From the NCBI GenBank assembly GCA_002215675.1, contig NGFH01000004.1:310001-374000 (forward strand): DNA of 64,000 nucleotides, read 5' to 3'. This document shows positions 17,721 through 25,911 of the stretch, piece after piece; the stretch's first letter is position 1, and each line of letters starts with the position of its first letter. The notes under the pieces were generated by a model. That model saw nothing but the letters and a program-made list of their open reading frames with translations. It had not been told where the DNA came from and searched no databases. The stretch is from Bacteroidetes bacterium 2013_40CM_41_45. GTDB lineage: Bacteria; Bacteroidota; Bacteroidia; AKYH767-A; 2013-40CM-41-45. Position numbers and translations under genes: made by a program.

Positions 17721-19133
17721 ATGGAAGATTTTGATTTCAGTTACGACAGCGAAGAGATAAAACAATCCGTTAAGCGGTATGAGGATATGATTCGAAGCCG
17801 CAGTATCGGCTTTTTCGATACGGATGTTTTTATCAGCATTGTTGACCATTACATAGACCGCAACGAGCCCTATAAGGCGTTGCAGGTTACCGAGCATGCC
17901 ATATCGCAGCATCCATATTCAGTGGAAATCATGCTGAAGCAGGCGCAGCTTTATTCCCTTGTGAACGACTATAACGGTGCTCTTAGAGTGCTGGACCGCG
18001 CTGAAAGTATTTCGCCTTCCGAGGCAGGCGTGTATATGATTCGCGGAAGCATTTATAGCCAACAGGCAAAATACGATGCCGCTATTGACAGCTTTAAAAA
18101 AGCTATCCCTTATAGTGAAGCTCTTGATGAACTCTTTCTTAACATGGCTTTTGTTTATGAGAGTTCCGGAAGCTATCGTAATGCCATTTCAAGCTTGAAA
18201 AAGTCGCTCGAGGAAAATCCTGATAACGAAGAAGCCATGTATGAGCTTGCTTTTTGTTTTGAAGCCAGCGGGCAGTTGAAAGAAAGCGTTGAGTTTTACA
18301 AGCAATTCATAGATAAAGACCCGTATTCATACAATGCCTGGTATAATCTTGGAAACGTGCATCACCGTCTCGCTAATTTCGAAGACGCATTGGAAGCGTA
18401 TGATTATTGTATCCTGATTCGCGAAGACTTTTCTTCGGCTTACTTCAATAAAGGCAATACATTGGCAAGTATGAAAAGATATGCCGAAGCTATTGAATGT
18501 TACCGCGAAACGTTTGACTACGAGCAGCCCGAGTCGCTTACTTATTACAATATTGGCAAGTGTTATGAAGCGCAGGGCGAAACCGGTAACGCACGCAAGG
18601 CATACCGAAAGTCGGTAAAGCTTCGTCCTGCTCTTGCTGAAGCATGGTGCGGTATAGGATGTACTTTGCAGGATGAAGAACGCTGGTATGAGAGCTTATT
18701 TTATTTTAAGAAAGCGATAGACCTTGAAGCAGACCAGGCGGATTTCTGGTATTGCCTGGGCGACTCGCTTTTCCAGATGAGTAATTTGCCCGAAGCTGCC
18801 AAAGCGTATCTTAAAGTTATTGAGCTGGATTCTGACAATCCCGATATACGCCTAGATTATTCTCACCTTCTCATGTCCGTCAGCCGCTATGATGAGGCCG
18901 TTGACGTGCTTGCAAAAGGATTAATAAAAAACCCTTCCAATGCCGAATATCTCTACCGTTTGTCCTGTTATCATTTTGATGAACACAACCTTGAAAAATC
19001 CATGGCCTGTCTCAAAGAAGCGTTGCTCATCGATTACAACAAACATGTTCAGTTATATGAATACCTTCCCCGAATGAAGCGCGATAGGAATATCACTGCC
19101 CTGGTAGAACAATATTCAACACATACTTTATGA
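17721..19133 (+). CDS. Tetratricopeptide repeat protein
   Basis: 470 aa, almost entirely TPR units of about 34 residues with the expected small/aromatic pattern (for example AWYNLGNVHHRLANFEDALEAYDYCI and AYFNKGNTLASMKRYAEAIECY). There is no signal peptide, so it is probably a cytoplasmic scaffold. The stop overlaps the ATG of the phosphosulfolactate synthase gene by 4 bp (ATGA), showing translational coupling. The partner is unknown; the operon position suggests a link to the enzymes that follow or to general assembly functions. Confidence 0.9.
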   Translation: MEDFDFSYDSEEIKQSVKRYEDMIRSRSIGFFDTDVFISIVDHYIDRNEPYKALQVTEHAISQHPYSVEIMLKQAQLYSLVNDYNGALRVLDRAESISPSEAGVYMIRGSIYSQQAKYDAAIDSFKKAIPYSEALDELFLNMAFVYESSGSYRNAISSLKKSLEENPDNEEAMYELAFCFEASGQLKESVEFYKQFIDKDPYSYNAWYNLGNVHHRLANFEDALEAYDYCILIREDFSSAYFNKGNTLASMKRYAEAIECYRETFDYEQPESLTYYNIGKCYEAQGETGNARKAYRKSVKLRPALAEAWCGIGCTLQDEERWYESLFYFKKAIDLEADQADFWYCLGDSLFQMSNLPEAAKAYLKVIELDSDNPDIRLDYSHLLMSVSRYDEAVDVLAKGLIKNPSNAEYLYRLSCYHFDEHNLEKSMACLKEALLIDYNKHVQLYEYLPRMKRDRNITALVEQYSTHTL

Positions 19134-19912
19134 ATTTCGACCTGAACCAGGTTCCCAAACGCACTGTCAAACCGAGAACCCATGGGCTGACTATGGTTAT
19201 GGACAAGGGCTTGAGCTTGCGCGAGGCAGAAGATATGCTTTCGGTAAGCGGTGATTATATAGACATTCTAAAGCTTGGCTTTGGCACGGCATACGTTACT
19301 CCGCAGCTCGACAAAAAAATTTCTCTCTACCGCAGCGCGGGCCTTGCTGTTTATTTTGGTGGAACTTTACTGGAAGCGTTTCTTATCCGCAACCAATTAG
19401 AGGATTATATTAAGCTGGTTGAAAAATATAAGATGGAACACCTCGAAATTTCTGACGGTTCCGTCATTATGCCTCACGAAAAAAAAATCCAGCTTATCCG
19501 GCGGTTAAGCAAAATTGCTACTGTGATTACAGAAGTGGGCTCCAAAGAAGAAGGTATTCTCATTCATCCCAACGTGTGGATAAGCATGATGCAGGAAGAG
19601 ATAAAAGCCGGCGCATGGAAAGTAATTGCCGAAGCGCGCGAAAGCGGAACAGTAGGAATCTTTCGTCCCAGCGGTAAGGCGCATGTTGTGCTCATTAATA
19701 AAATCGTTGCAAAAGTTCCGCAGGAAAAAATTATCTGGGAAACACCATCCAAATCACAACAGGCATATTTTATCAAGCTTCTCGGAGCCAATGTTAATCT
19801 GGGAAATATTGCTCCTGCCGATGTACTTCCGCTGGAAACGCTCCGCCTTGGCCTGCGCAGCGATACCTTTTTCAGTTTTCTCGACAACAAGAATTCAAAA
19901 ACAGTTCAATGA
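19130..19912 (+). CDS. comA: Phosphosulfolactate synthase (ComA family)
   Basis: 260 aa, a TIM-barrel enzyme of the ComA family, which adds sulfite to phosphoenolpyruvate to give phosphosulfolactate. Recognisable stretches are KPRTHGLTMVMDKGLS, YIDILKLGFGTAYV, EHLEISDGSV, the E-x-G pattern TEVGSKEEG and IWETPSKSQQAYFIKLLGANVNLGNI. Length is normal for the family. It overlaps its neighbours on both sides by 4 bp, so it is part of a TPR-comA-rhodanese operon. The genes for the next coenzyme M steps (comB, comC) are not in the window. In bacteria such genes may feed sulfolactate, cysteate or sulfonolipid routes; that is inference. Confidence 0.9.
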   Translation: MNFDLNQVPKRTVKPRTHGLTMVMDKGLSLREAEDMLSVSGDYIDILKLGFGTAYVTPQLDKKISLYRSAGLAVYFGGTLLEAFLIRNQLEDYIKLVEKYKMEHLEISDGSVIMPHEKKIQLIRRLSKIATVITEVGSKEEGILIHPNVWISMMQEEIKAGAWKVIAEARESGTVGIFRPSGKAHVVLINKIVAKVPQEKIIWETPSKSQQAYFIKLLGANVNLGNIAPADVLPLETLRLGLRSDTFFSFLDNKNSKTVQ

Positions 19913-20226
19913 AGGAAATAACGGTAAAGGAATTAAAGGAAAAGATAGACAGGAAAGAAACGTTTCAGCTTATTGACGTGCGCGAACCGTATGAGCATGA
20001 ATTTGCAAACATTTCCGGTGAGTTGATTCCTATGAGCCAGATTATAAACGAGAAAGAAAAAATTCAGAGTGATAAACCGGTTGTTATTTATTGCCGCTCG
20101 GGCAACAGAAGCGCTGTGGTCATCCAGGCATTGGAGCAGCGCTTCGGGTTTACAAATCTTTACAACCTGAAAGGCGGCATCCTGGCATGGGCAAAGGAAA
20201 TAGACCCTTCGGTTCCACAATATTAG
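19909..20226 (+). CDS. Rhodanese-like domain protein
   Basis: 105 aa, a single rhodanese domain. The active-site loop is YCRSGNRSA with catalytic C62, preceded by LIDVREPYEHEFANI. Single-domain rhodaneses carry sulfane sulfur as a cysteine persulfide. The ATG overlaps the stop of the phosphosulfolactate synthase gene, so a sulfur-related function in the same pathway is plausible but unproven. The start codon choice is clear from the 4-bp ATGA overlap. Confidence 0.92.
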   Translation: MKEITVKELKEKIDRKETFQLIDVREPYEHEFANISGELIPMSQIINEKEKIQSDKPVVIYCRSGNRSAVVIQALEQRFGFTNLYNLKGGILAWAKEIDPSVPQY

Positions 20227-20249
20227 TTAATCCTGAATCTTATTTATTA

Positions 20250-20320
20250 TTGCGGATTACGAATTGATGATTTCGGATTAAAAATAAATTCGCAATTTAA
20301 AATTCGCAATCCGAAATTGC
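20250..20320. repeat. Two-armed heptamer hairpin
   Basis: Left arm 20250-20284: five 7-bp units beginning TT (TTGCGGA, TTACGAA, TTGATGA, TTTCGGA, TTAAAAA). Right arm 20289-20316: units TTCGCAA, TTTAAAA, TTCGCAA, TCCGAAA, largely reverse complements of the left units. CGGATTACGAATT (20253) pairs with AATTCGCAATCCG (20301) with one mismatch. It fills the gap between the rhodanese and DedA genes, both on the plus strand. Confidence 0.7.
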
Positions 20321-20329
20321 TTTTAGCCA

Positions 20330-20974
20330 ATGGAACTTCTTTCATCAATCATTGACTTTGTTCTGCATATCGACAAGCACCTTGTTGAAATAACGACGGA
20401 GTACCAAAAGCTTACATATATAATTCTTTTCCTAATTATATTTTGCGAGACCGGTTTGGTTGTTACTCCTTTTCTTCCTGGTGATTCGCTTTTATTTGCA
20501 GCCGGAAGCGTAGCCGCCCTCGATGGCTCACCGCTCGATGTGAATTTACTTGCGCTTATTGTTTTTCTTGCTGCATTCAGCGGAGACAATTCAAATTTTT
20601 TTATCGGCAAACTCATCGGGCACAAAGTGTATGAGAGAAATTACCGCTTTATAAAAAGAGAATACCTTGACCGTACTCATGCTTTCTACGAAAAGCACGG
20701 AGGCAAAACAGTCATCATCGCCCGCTTTATTCCTATCATCAGAACATTTGCTCCGTTTGTTGCGGGAGTGGGAAGCATGAAATATCCGCGCTTCATTATA
20801 TTCAGCATGGCAGCTTCTTTACTTTGGATATCTTTATTCATTACAGCAGGTTATAAATTCGGGCAGCTGCCTGTAGTGAAGAATAATTTTTCGCTGGTGA
20901 CTATCGGCATTATACTGGTATCAATACTGCCAATAATCATCGGTTTTATCCGGAGCCGCATTAAAAAGACATGA
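20330..20974 (+). CDS. DedA family membrane protein
   Basis: 214 aa with several hydrophobic segments. Family signatures are FCETGLVVTPFLPGDSLLFAAG near residue 43 and ARFIPIIRTFAPFVAGVG near 130, which form the two re-entrant regions of DedA (VTT/SNARE-associated) proteins. Some members recycle undecaprenyl phosphate or flip phosphatidylethanolamine; the substrate here is not known. The stop overlaps the aroE ATG by 4 bp, so aroE is translated with it. Confidence 0.9.
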   Translation: MELLSSIIDFVLHIDKHLVEITTEYQKLTYIILFLIIFCETGLVVTPFLPGDSLLFAAGSVAALDGSPLDVNLLALIVFLAAFSGDNSNFFIGKLIGHKVYERNYRFIKREYLDRTHAFYEKHGGKTVIIARFIPIIRTFAPFVAGVGSMKYPRFIIFSMAASLLWISLFITAGYKFGQLPVVKNNFSLVTIGIILVSILPIIIGFIRSRIKKT

Positions 20975-21702
20975 GAACATTCGGCCTCATTGGTTTTCCG
21001 ATTGGTCATTCGTTTTCTCAAAAATATTTTTCTGAAAAGTTTAAGCGAGCAAACATCAGCGATGCTGAATTCAAAAACTTCCCTCTTGAAAATATAAATG
21101 ATTTTCCCGGGTTGATTGAAGACAATTCCAATCTGCTTGGTTTAAGTGTTACCATCCCTCACAAACAAAGCGTGATGAAATTTTTGAATGCAATAGATTC
21201 AGTTGCAAGTGAAACAGGAGCAGTGAATTGTATTAAAGTTAGTGAGACATTAAAAGGATTTAACACCGATGTTTATGGATTTGAAAAGTCTTTGCTGCCG
21301 CTTTTAAAAAATCATCATATCAAAGCATTAATACTCGGCAGTGGGGGAGGAGCAAAAGCAGTTAAATATGTTCTGAAGAAATCAGGAATTGAATATATGT
21401 TTGTTTCAAGAAGCCAAAAGCCGAAAGTCAAAAGCTACCATGATTTGAACAGTGAAATAATTTCATCGCACATGCTCATCATTAACACAACCCCTCTTGG
21501 TATGTTTCCTGATGTTGGTTCACGTCCAAAAATTCCTTACGAACACCTCACGGAAAAACATTTGCTGTATGATTTGGTATATAATCCGCAGGAAACTTTG
21601 TTTCTGAAAAAGGGAAAAGAAAGAGGGGCACAGGTAAAGAATGGTTTAGAAATGCTGCAACTACAGGCAGATAAAGCATGGGAGATATGGAATGGTCATT
21701 AG
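20971..21702 (+). CDS. aroE: Shikimate dehydrogenase
   Basis: 243 aa. Reduces 3-dehydroshikimate to shikimate with NADPH in the aromatic amino acid pathway. Motifs: FPIGHSFSQKYF at the N terminus, LSVTIPHKQSV with the catalytic Lys, GFNTDVYGF with the catalytic Asp, nucleotide loop GSGGGAKAV and NTTPLGMFP. It is somewhat shorter than the usual 270 or so residues, mainly in loops, with all key residues present. It overlaps dedA by 4 bp. The stop codon TAG lies inside a heptamer array, so the last residues (NGH) are encoded by repeat sequence. Confidence 0.93.
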   Translation: MRTFGLIGFPIGHSFSQKYFSEKFKRANISDAEFKNFPLENINDFPGLIEDNSNLLGLSVTIPHKQSVMKFLNAIDSVASETGAVNCIKVSETLKGFNTDVYGFEKSLLPLLKNHHIKALILGSGGGAKAVKYVLKKSGIEYMFVSRSQKPKVKSYHDLNSEIISSHMLIINTTPLGMFPDVGSRPKIPYEHLTEKHLLYDLVYNPQETLFLKKGKERGAQVKNGLEMLQLQADKAWEIWNGH

Positions 21703-21736
21703 TCATTGGTCATTGGTCATTAGTCATTGGTTATTC
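21695..21736. repeat. Single-armed heptamer array (GTCATTR)
   Basis: Six tandem 7-bp units: GTCATTA, GTCATTG, GTCATTG, GTCATTA, GTCATTG, GTTATTC. The first two units contain the end and stop codon of aroE. No inverted second arm is visible; TATTCGT-type motifs follow up to the uvrB start. Confidence 0.75.
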
Positions 21737-21777
21737 ATCTGTATTCGTATATTCGTAAAGATTAGCTATTCGTACCC

Positions 21778-23802
21778 ATGGAATTTAAGATAGTATCCGA
21801 TTTCAAACCAACAGGCGACCAGCCGGAAGCAATTCAACAGCTTGCCGAAGGTATTATGCGTGGTGACAAAGCACAGACCCTGCTTGGTGTAACAGGTTCG
21901 GGGAAGACATTCACGATTGCTAACGTGGTCGAGAAAGTGCAGATGCCAACATTGGTTCTTAGTCACAATAAAACACTTGCGGCACAGTTGTACGGAGAGT
22001 TCAAACAATTCTTCCCGAATAACCTCGTGGAATATTTTGTTTCCTACTACGATTATTACCAGCCCGAAGCATATCTTCCATCAACAAATACATACATTGA
22101 AAAAGATTTAGCTATCAATGATGAAATTGAGAAGCTGCGCCTCAGCACAACCTCTTCGCTGCTTTCAGGAAGAAAAGATGTGCTGGTGGTGAGTTCCGTA
22201 TCGTGCATTTACGGCATGGGCAATCCCGATGATTTTGTAGAGAACCTGGTGAGAATTGAAGTAGGGCAGAAGATTTCGCGAAATGCTTTCCTGCACAAAC
22301 TTGTAACAGCTCTTTACTCACGTACGGAAGCAGAATTTAACCGCGGCAATTTTCGTGTGCGCGGAGAATCGGTAGATGTATTTCTTGCTTATGGTGACAT
22401 TGCCAACCGTATTATTTTTTTTGGTGACGAGGTGGAAGAAATTTCTTCTTTCGACCCTGCCAATGGAAAAACCATTGAGCGCCTTGACTCGGCCGCCATT
22501 TATCCTGCCAATCTTTTTATAACCTCACCTGGCCGGCAGCTCACTGCAATTTTTAATATCCAGGAAGACATGGTAAAGCAGGTGGATTATTTCAAATCGC
22601 TCGGGCATATGAACGAAGCAAAACGGCTTGAAGAAAGAGTTACGTATGATTTGGAAATGATTCGTGAACTGGGCTATTGTGCGGGCATTGAAAATTACTC
22701 GCGCTACTTTGACGGGCGGAAACAGGGCGCGCGGCCGTTCTGCCTTCTCGATTATTTTCCAAAAGATTTTCTTATGGTGATTGACGAGAGCCACGCGACC
22801 ATTCCGCAAGTCCGCGCTATGTATGGTGGCGACCGCTCGAGGAAACAAAATCTAGTGGAATATGGTTTTCGTTTGCCTGCTGCTTTGGATAACCGCCCGC
22901 TTAAGTTTGATGAGTTTGAAGCGCTGTTAAACCAGGTAATTTTTGTGAGCGCCACTCCTTCGGAGTACGAGCTAAAACTAAGCGAAGGAATTCTTGTCGA
23001 GCAAGTAATACGCCCTACAGGCTTGCTTGAACCCCTGATTGAAGTTCGTCCCAGCATAAACCAGGTGGATGATTTGATGGACGAAATTGATAAAGTAGTA
23101 GCACGGGGAGAACGCGCCCTGGTAACAACGCTCACTAAGCGTATGGCTGAAGAGCTTGCAAAATATCTCGCCAAGCTCGGCATCAAATGCCGCTATATAC
23201 ATTCTGAAGTGGTAACGCTTGAACGCGTTGAAATTCTGCGCGACCTCCGTCTCGGAAAATTTGATGTACTCATTGGCATTAATCTTTTGCGCGAGGGATT
23301 GGATTTGCCCGAAGTTTCTCTCGTAGCAATTCTTGATGCCGATAAAGAAGGGTTCCTCCGTTCCAACCGTTCGCTTACCCAAACGGCAGGCCGGGCTGCC
23401 AGGAACCTGAACGGCAAAGTGATTTTCTATGCCGACACTGTAACAGAGTCCATGCGGCTTACCATTGAGGAAACCAACCGCAGGCGCGAAAAGCAGCTTG
23501 CCTATAATGAAACGTATAACATTACGCCAACCGCAATTGTTAAATCCAAACAAAGCATTCTCGGGCAGACGGCCGTGATGGATATAAAGAATTACGAGAA
23601 TGAATTTTACCCGCAGGAACAAGGCATTGCTGCAGACCCTGTAGTACAATACATGAGCCGTGACCAATTGCAGAAAGCTATTTCCAATGCACGCAAACAA
23701 ATGGAAAAGGCAGCAAAAGAATTAGACTTCGTCATGGCTGCTCATTACCGCGATGAAATGATGGCCTACGAAAAAGTTATCTCCGAGAAACCGGCCAATT
23801 AA
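21778..23802 (+). CDS. uvrB: Excinuclease ABC subunit B
   Basis: 674 aa, full length. UvrB verifies DNA damage delivered by UvrA and recruits UvrC. Motifs: FKPTGDQPEAIQQL at the start, Walker A GVTGSGKT, beta-hairpin region YYDYYQPEAYLP, DEXD-type VIDESHATIPQ, helicase motif VI region LTQTAGRAARN, and the C-terminal UVR coiled-coil (RDQLQKAISNARKQMEKAAKEL) that contacts UvrC. It is separated from aroE by a repeat array. No uvrA or uvrC in the window. Confidence 0.98.
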   Translation: MEFKIVSDFKPTGDQPEAIQQLAEGIMRGDKAQTLLGVTGSGKTFTIANVVEKVQMPTLVLSHNKTLAAQLYGEFKQFFPNNLVEYFVSYYDYYQPEAYLPSTNTYIEKDLAINDEIEKLRLSTTSSLLSGRKDVLVVSSVSCIYGMGNPDDFVENLVRIEVGQKISRNAFLHKLVTALYSRTEAEFNRGNFRVRGESVDVFLAYGDIANRIIFFGDEVEEISSFDPANGKTIERLDSAAIYPANLFITSPGRQLTAIFNIQEDMVKQVDYFKSLGHMNEAKRLEERVTYDLEMIRELGYCAGIENYSRYFDGRKQGARPFCLLDYFPKDFLMVIDESHATIPQVRAMYGGDRSRKQNLVEYGFRLPAALDNRPLKFDEFEALLNQVIFVSATPSEYELKLSEGILVEQVIRPTGLLEPLIEVRPSINQVDDLMDEIDKVVARGERALVTTLTKRMAEELAKYLAKLGIKCRYIHSEVVTLERVEILRDLRLGKFDVLIGINLLREGLDLPEVSLVAILDADKEGFLRSNRSLTQTAGRAARNLNGKVIFYADTVTESMRLTIEETNRRREKQLAYNETYNITPTAIVKSKQSILGQTAVMDIKNYENEFYPQEQGIAADPVVQYMSRDQLQKAISNARKQMEKAAKELDFVMAAHYRDEMMAYEKVISEKPAN

Positions 23803-23805
23803 TAT

Positions 23806-24342
23806 TTAAAATATCGAATCAATATGCGTGATTGCAGCAGCCGTTCTCGCTTCTCCGCTGCCGCTGACGATTCTGAAAACAAAATTTCTCTTCTCCAACT
23901 CCTTTTTATAAAGGTCGAAAAAATATTCTCTCCGGTGCGGATTTTCTCTTACCGCTTCATGCACCCATTCCAGGTCGGGAGATGTGAGCAGGTATAAATC
24001 GTATTTTCTTTTTATGATTTCTCCTTCCATCCAGTCAGGAGTTTTTTTGAATTTGTCTTCAAACCATATTTTATAATTAATCAGCTCAGTATCACAGAAC
24101 AAAAATCGGTTTGCCTTGACTGCTGCTGCATCTTCTGCTTTCATTTGTTCATGGGCGCAATAAATCACATCTTCATACGTGTACGCACGGCTAAGATTTT
24201 CCATAAACGTTCTGGCATATTCAGGAACCCAAACTGTTTTGTAATGCCCGGCAAGCTGCATGCATAAGGTTGTCTTGCCCGAGGATTCAGGTCCGATTAA
24301 TGCGATGCGCTTAATGGTTTTTTGCTCATATCTTTTTTCCAT
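23806..24342 (-). CDS. NadR-like nicotinamide riboside kinase
   Basis: 178 aa. Walker A GPESSGKTTL at residues 15-24, then VPEYARTF and the substrate-binding stretch FCDTELINYKIWFE, as in the C-terminal kinase domain of NadR. It would phosphorylate nicotinamide riboside to NMN. Only the kinase part is present; the adenylyltransferase and DNA-binding parts of enterobacterial NadR are absent. Its start overlaps the end of pnuC by 46 bp, so transporter and kinase form a salvage pair that traps the imported riboside. Confidence 0.87.
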   Translation of the reverse strand: MEKRYEQKTIKRIALIGPESSGKTTLCMQLAGHYKTVWVPEYARTFMENLSRAYTYEDVIYCAHEQMKAEDAAAVKANRFLFCDTELINYKIWFEDKFKKTPDWMEGEIIKRKYDLYLLTSPDLEWVHEAVRENPHRREYFFDLYKKELEKRNFVFRIVSGSGEARTAAAITHIDSIF

Positions 24343-24896
24343 TCGAGATATCCTTTAAGGGCCAGGATTAAAAAAACAAAATATAATACAGCCGTTAGAT
24401 ACAATGATTGATGCACATACATCCCGACATAAATTACGTCTGCAACAATCCAGAGCAGCCAGTTTTCAATTTTTTTTCTTGCTACCATCCATTGCGCAAT
24501 CAAACTCATAGATGTTGTAGTGGCATCCCAGTAGGGCAGGGGAGCATCGGTGGTTTTCTTCATAAGGTATCCGAGTAAAATAGAAGCCGTCACGCCAAAG
24601 ATGAGAAGTACAAAACCCAAAGACCTGTTTGTATTGGTTACCGGGAATTCATCTGAAGCCGTTTTACTTTTCCAGTGAATCCAGCCGTAAATTAAAAGTG
24701 CAATGTATACGAGCTGAAGCACGGCATTTGAATACAACTTTGAATTAAAAAAAATAAAAGAATAGATTCCTACGTTGATAATGCCGATGGGAAAACACAA
24801 GATATTTTGCCGGATAGTAAGCCAAACCCCTGCAATGCCGAAAACAAAGCCAATGCATTCAGATACGCTTACCTGCTGTTGAAACAACTCAAACAT
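24297..24896 (-). CDS. pnuC: Nicotinamide riboside transporter PnuC
   Basis: 199 aa from the ATG at 24896. A possible TTG start at 24914 falls inside a TACATTTG promoter box and is rejected. About seven transmembrane segments. Family patterns are GIAGVWLTIRQNILCFPIGIIN, YGWIHWKS and YWDATTTSMSLIAQWMVARKKIENWLLWI. The Trp/Asn/Gln-rich binding sites are those of PnuC-type facilitators. PnuC relatives can carry riboflavin or thiamin (PnuX, PnuT), but the overlapping NadR-like kinase points to nicotinamide riboside. I see no riboswitch upstream. Confidence 0.9.
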   Translation of the reverse strand: MFELFQQQVSVSECIGFVFGIAGVWLTIRQNILCFPIGIINVGIYSFIFFNSKLYSNAVLQLVYIALLIYGWIHWKSKTASDEFPVTNTNRSLGFVLLIFGVTASILLGYLMKKTTDAPLPYWDATTTSMSLIAQWMVARKKIENWLLWIVADVIYVGMYVHQSLYLTAVLYFVFLILALKGYLEWKKDMSKKPLSASH

Positions 24897-24911
24897 CTGT
24901 ATATATTGCGG

Positions 24912-24919
24912 CAAATGTA
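24912..24919 (-). promoter_or_regulatory. -7 promoter box TACATTTG (pnuC)
   Basis: TAnnTTTG match on the minus strand, 15 bp before the pnuC ATG at 24896. It decides against the TTG start at 24914. Confidence 0.45.
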
Positions 24920-24948
24920 TTTTTAACTTTCATCAATTTGCATATAAA

Positions 24949-24956
24949 TAAATTTG
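24949..24956 (+). promoter_or_regulatory. -7 promoter box TAAATTTG (AraC gene)
   Basis: TAnnTTTG match on the plus strand, 28 bp before the ATG at 24985. The divergent spacer to pnuC is only 88 bp, so both promoters are packed here. Confidence 0.35.
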
Positions 24957-24984
24957 AATATTTTTGAATGCTTTTTTGATACCT

Positions 24985-25911
24985 ATGAGTGTGCTTTCCA
25001 AAATAATAGAATCAGTAAATGTAACGGTTCATACTGCCGAAATAAGAGAGGTCTTGCAACCTCTGAGCTTTTCGAAAGTTATTCTTCCCGTTAATTACCT
25101 TACCCAGCTTAACAAAGGATATTTTGTTAATGATGAAGACACGACTCCGATGAAAGAGGGCTCTTTCTTTTTCAGGCCTGCCGGCTTCGAGATAACGACA
25201 AAGCATCAGAAGGCCTCGGACTATTATATGGTCGGGCCGGAGCCGTTCAAATCGGAAGAGGAAAGGATAAAATTTTTCAAGACACTTAATCCTTTTGAAG
25301 ATATATCTGCAAAAAAAGAAATCTTCAGTTTTGTTGCCTTTGATGTGCTGCTGTATGATTCCATTCCTTTTTTTAAAGTTCTTGACATAGCGGGATTTCC
25401 GGTGCCGTACGATAATGAATTATCCATATTGATGCGTAACCTGTGCGCTGAATTTGCCCAGGACAAGATTGGCAGGGCCCGGTTGCTGAAGAATTATTGC
25501 GAGGAGATGGTGATTCAACTCTTCAGGCATATTGCATCTCAGCCCCAGTTCGAGAAGAAAATTGAAAAAATAATTTACCTTACTGATAAGCGGTTGGTTA
25601 AGATTATTCAATACATAAGCGAAAACCTGGAGAAAGATTTATCCAACAAGCGGCTGGCAGAAGTTGCCTTTTTGTCTGAAGATTATATCGGGCAATTTTT
25701 CAAATCACTTACCAATAATAATATCCAGGATTATGTGGAAGGCAAACGCCTTGAAAAAGCCCGTTACCTGTTGAACACTACTTCAGACAACGTTCAGGAA
25801 ATTGCTTTTGCTGTGGGTTTCAAAGACCCCGCTTATTTCAGCAGGAGATTTAAAATGAAATTTAATATAAATGCCAATAACATCCGCAAGTATGAAAGCG
25901 GGGCTATCTGA
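24985..25911 (+). CDS. AraC family transcriptional regulator
   Basis: 308 aa from the ATG at 24985; a TTG at 24964 is too close to the promoter box. The N-terminal 190 or so residues are a sensor-type region similar to cupin-like AraC N-domains, with no clear ligand motif. The last 100 residues are the double helix-turn-helix, with LAEVAFLSEDYIGQFFKSLTNNNIQDYVEGKRLEKARYLL and the second-helix signature IAFAVGFKDPAYFSRRFKMKF. It is divergent from pnuC and overlaps the GGGP synthase gene by 8 bp tail to tail. Targets unknown. Confidence 0.9.
   Translation: MSVLSKIIESVNVTVHTAEIREVLQPLSFSKVILPVNYLTQLNKGYFVNDEDTTPMKEGSFFFRPAGFEITTKHQKASDYYMVGPEPFKSEEERIKFFKTLNPFEDISAKKEIFSFVAFDVLLYDSIPFFKVLDIAGFPVPYDNELSILMRNLCAEFAQDKIGRARLLKNYCEEMVIQLFRHIASQPQFEKKIEKIIYLTDKRLVKIIQYISENLEKDLSNKRLAEVAFLSEDYIGQFFKSLTNNNIQDYVEGKRLEKARYLLNTTSDNVQEIAFAVGFKDPAYFSRRFKMKFNINANNIRKYESGAI

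Noticed and set aside
21695-21736. CRISPR array
   Set aside because: Units are 7 bp, directly adjacent and degenerate, with no spacers of equal length and no cas gene in the window.
22978-23700. Open frame of 240 codons on the minus strand
   Set aside because: It is opposite uvrB, a certain gene. It is a shadow frame caused by codon composition.
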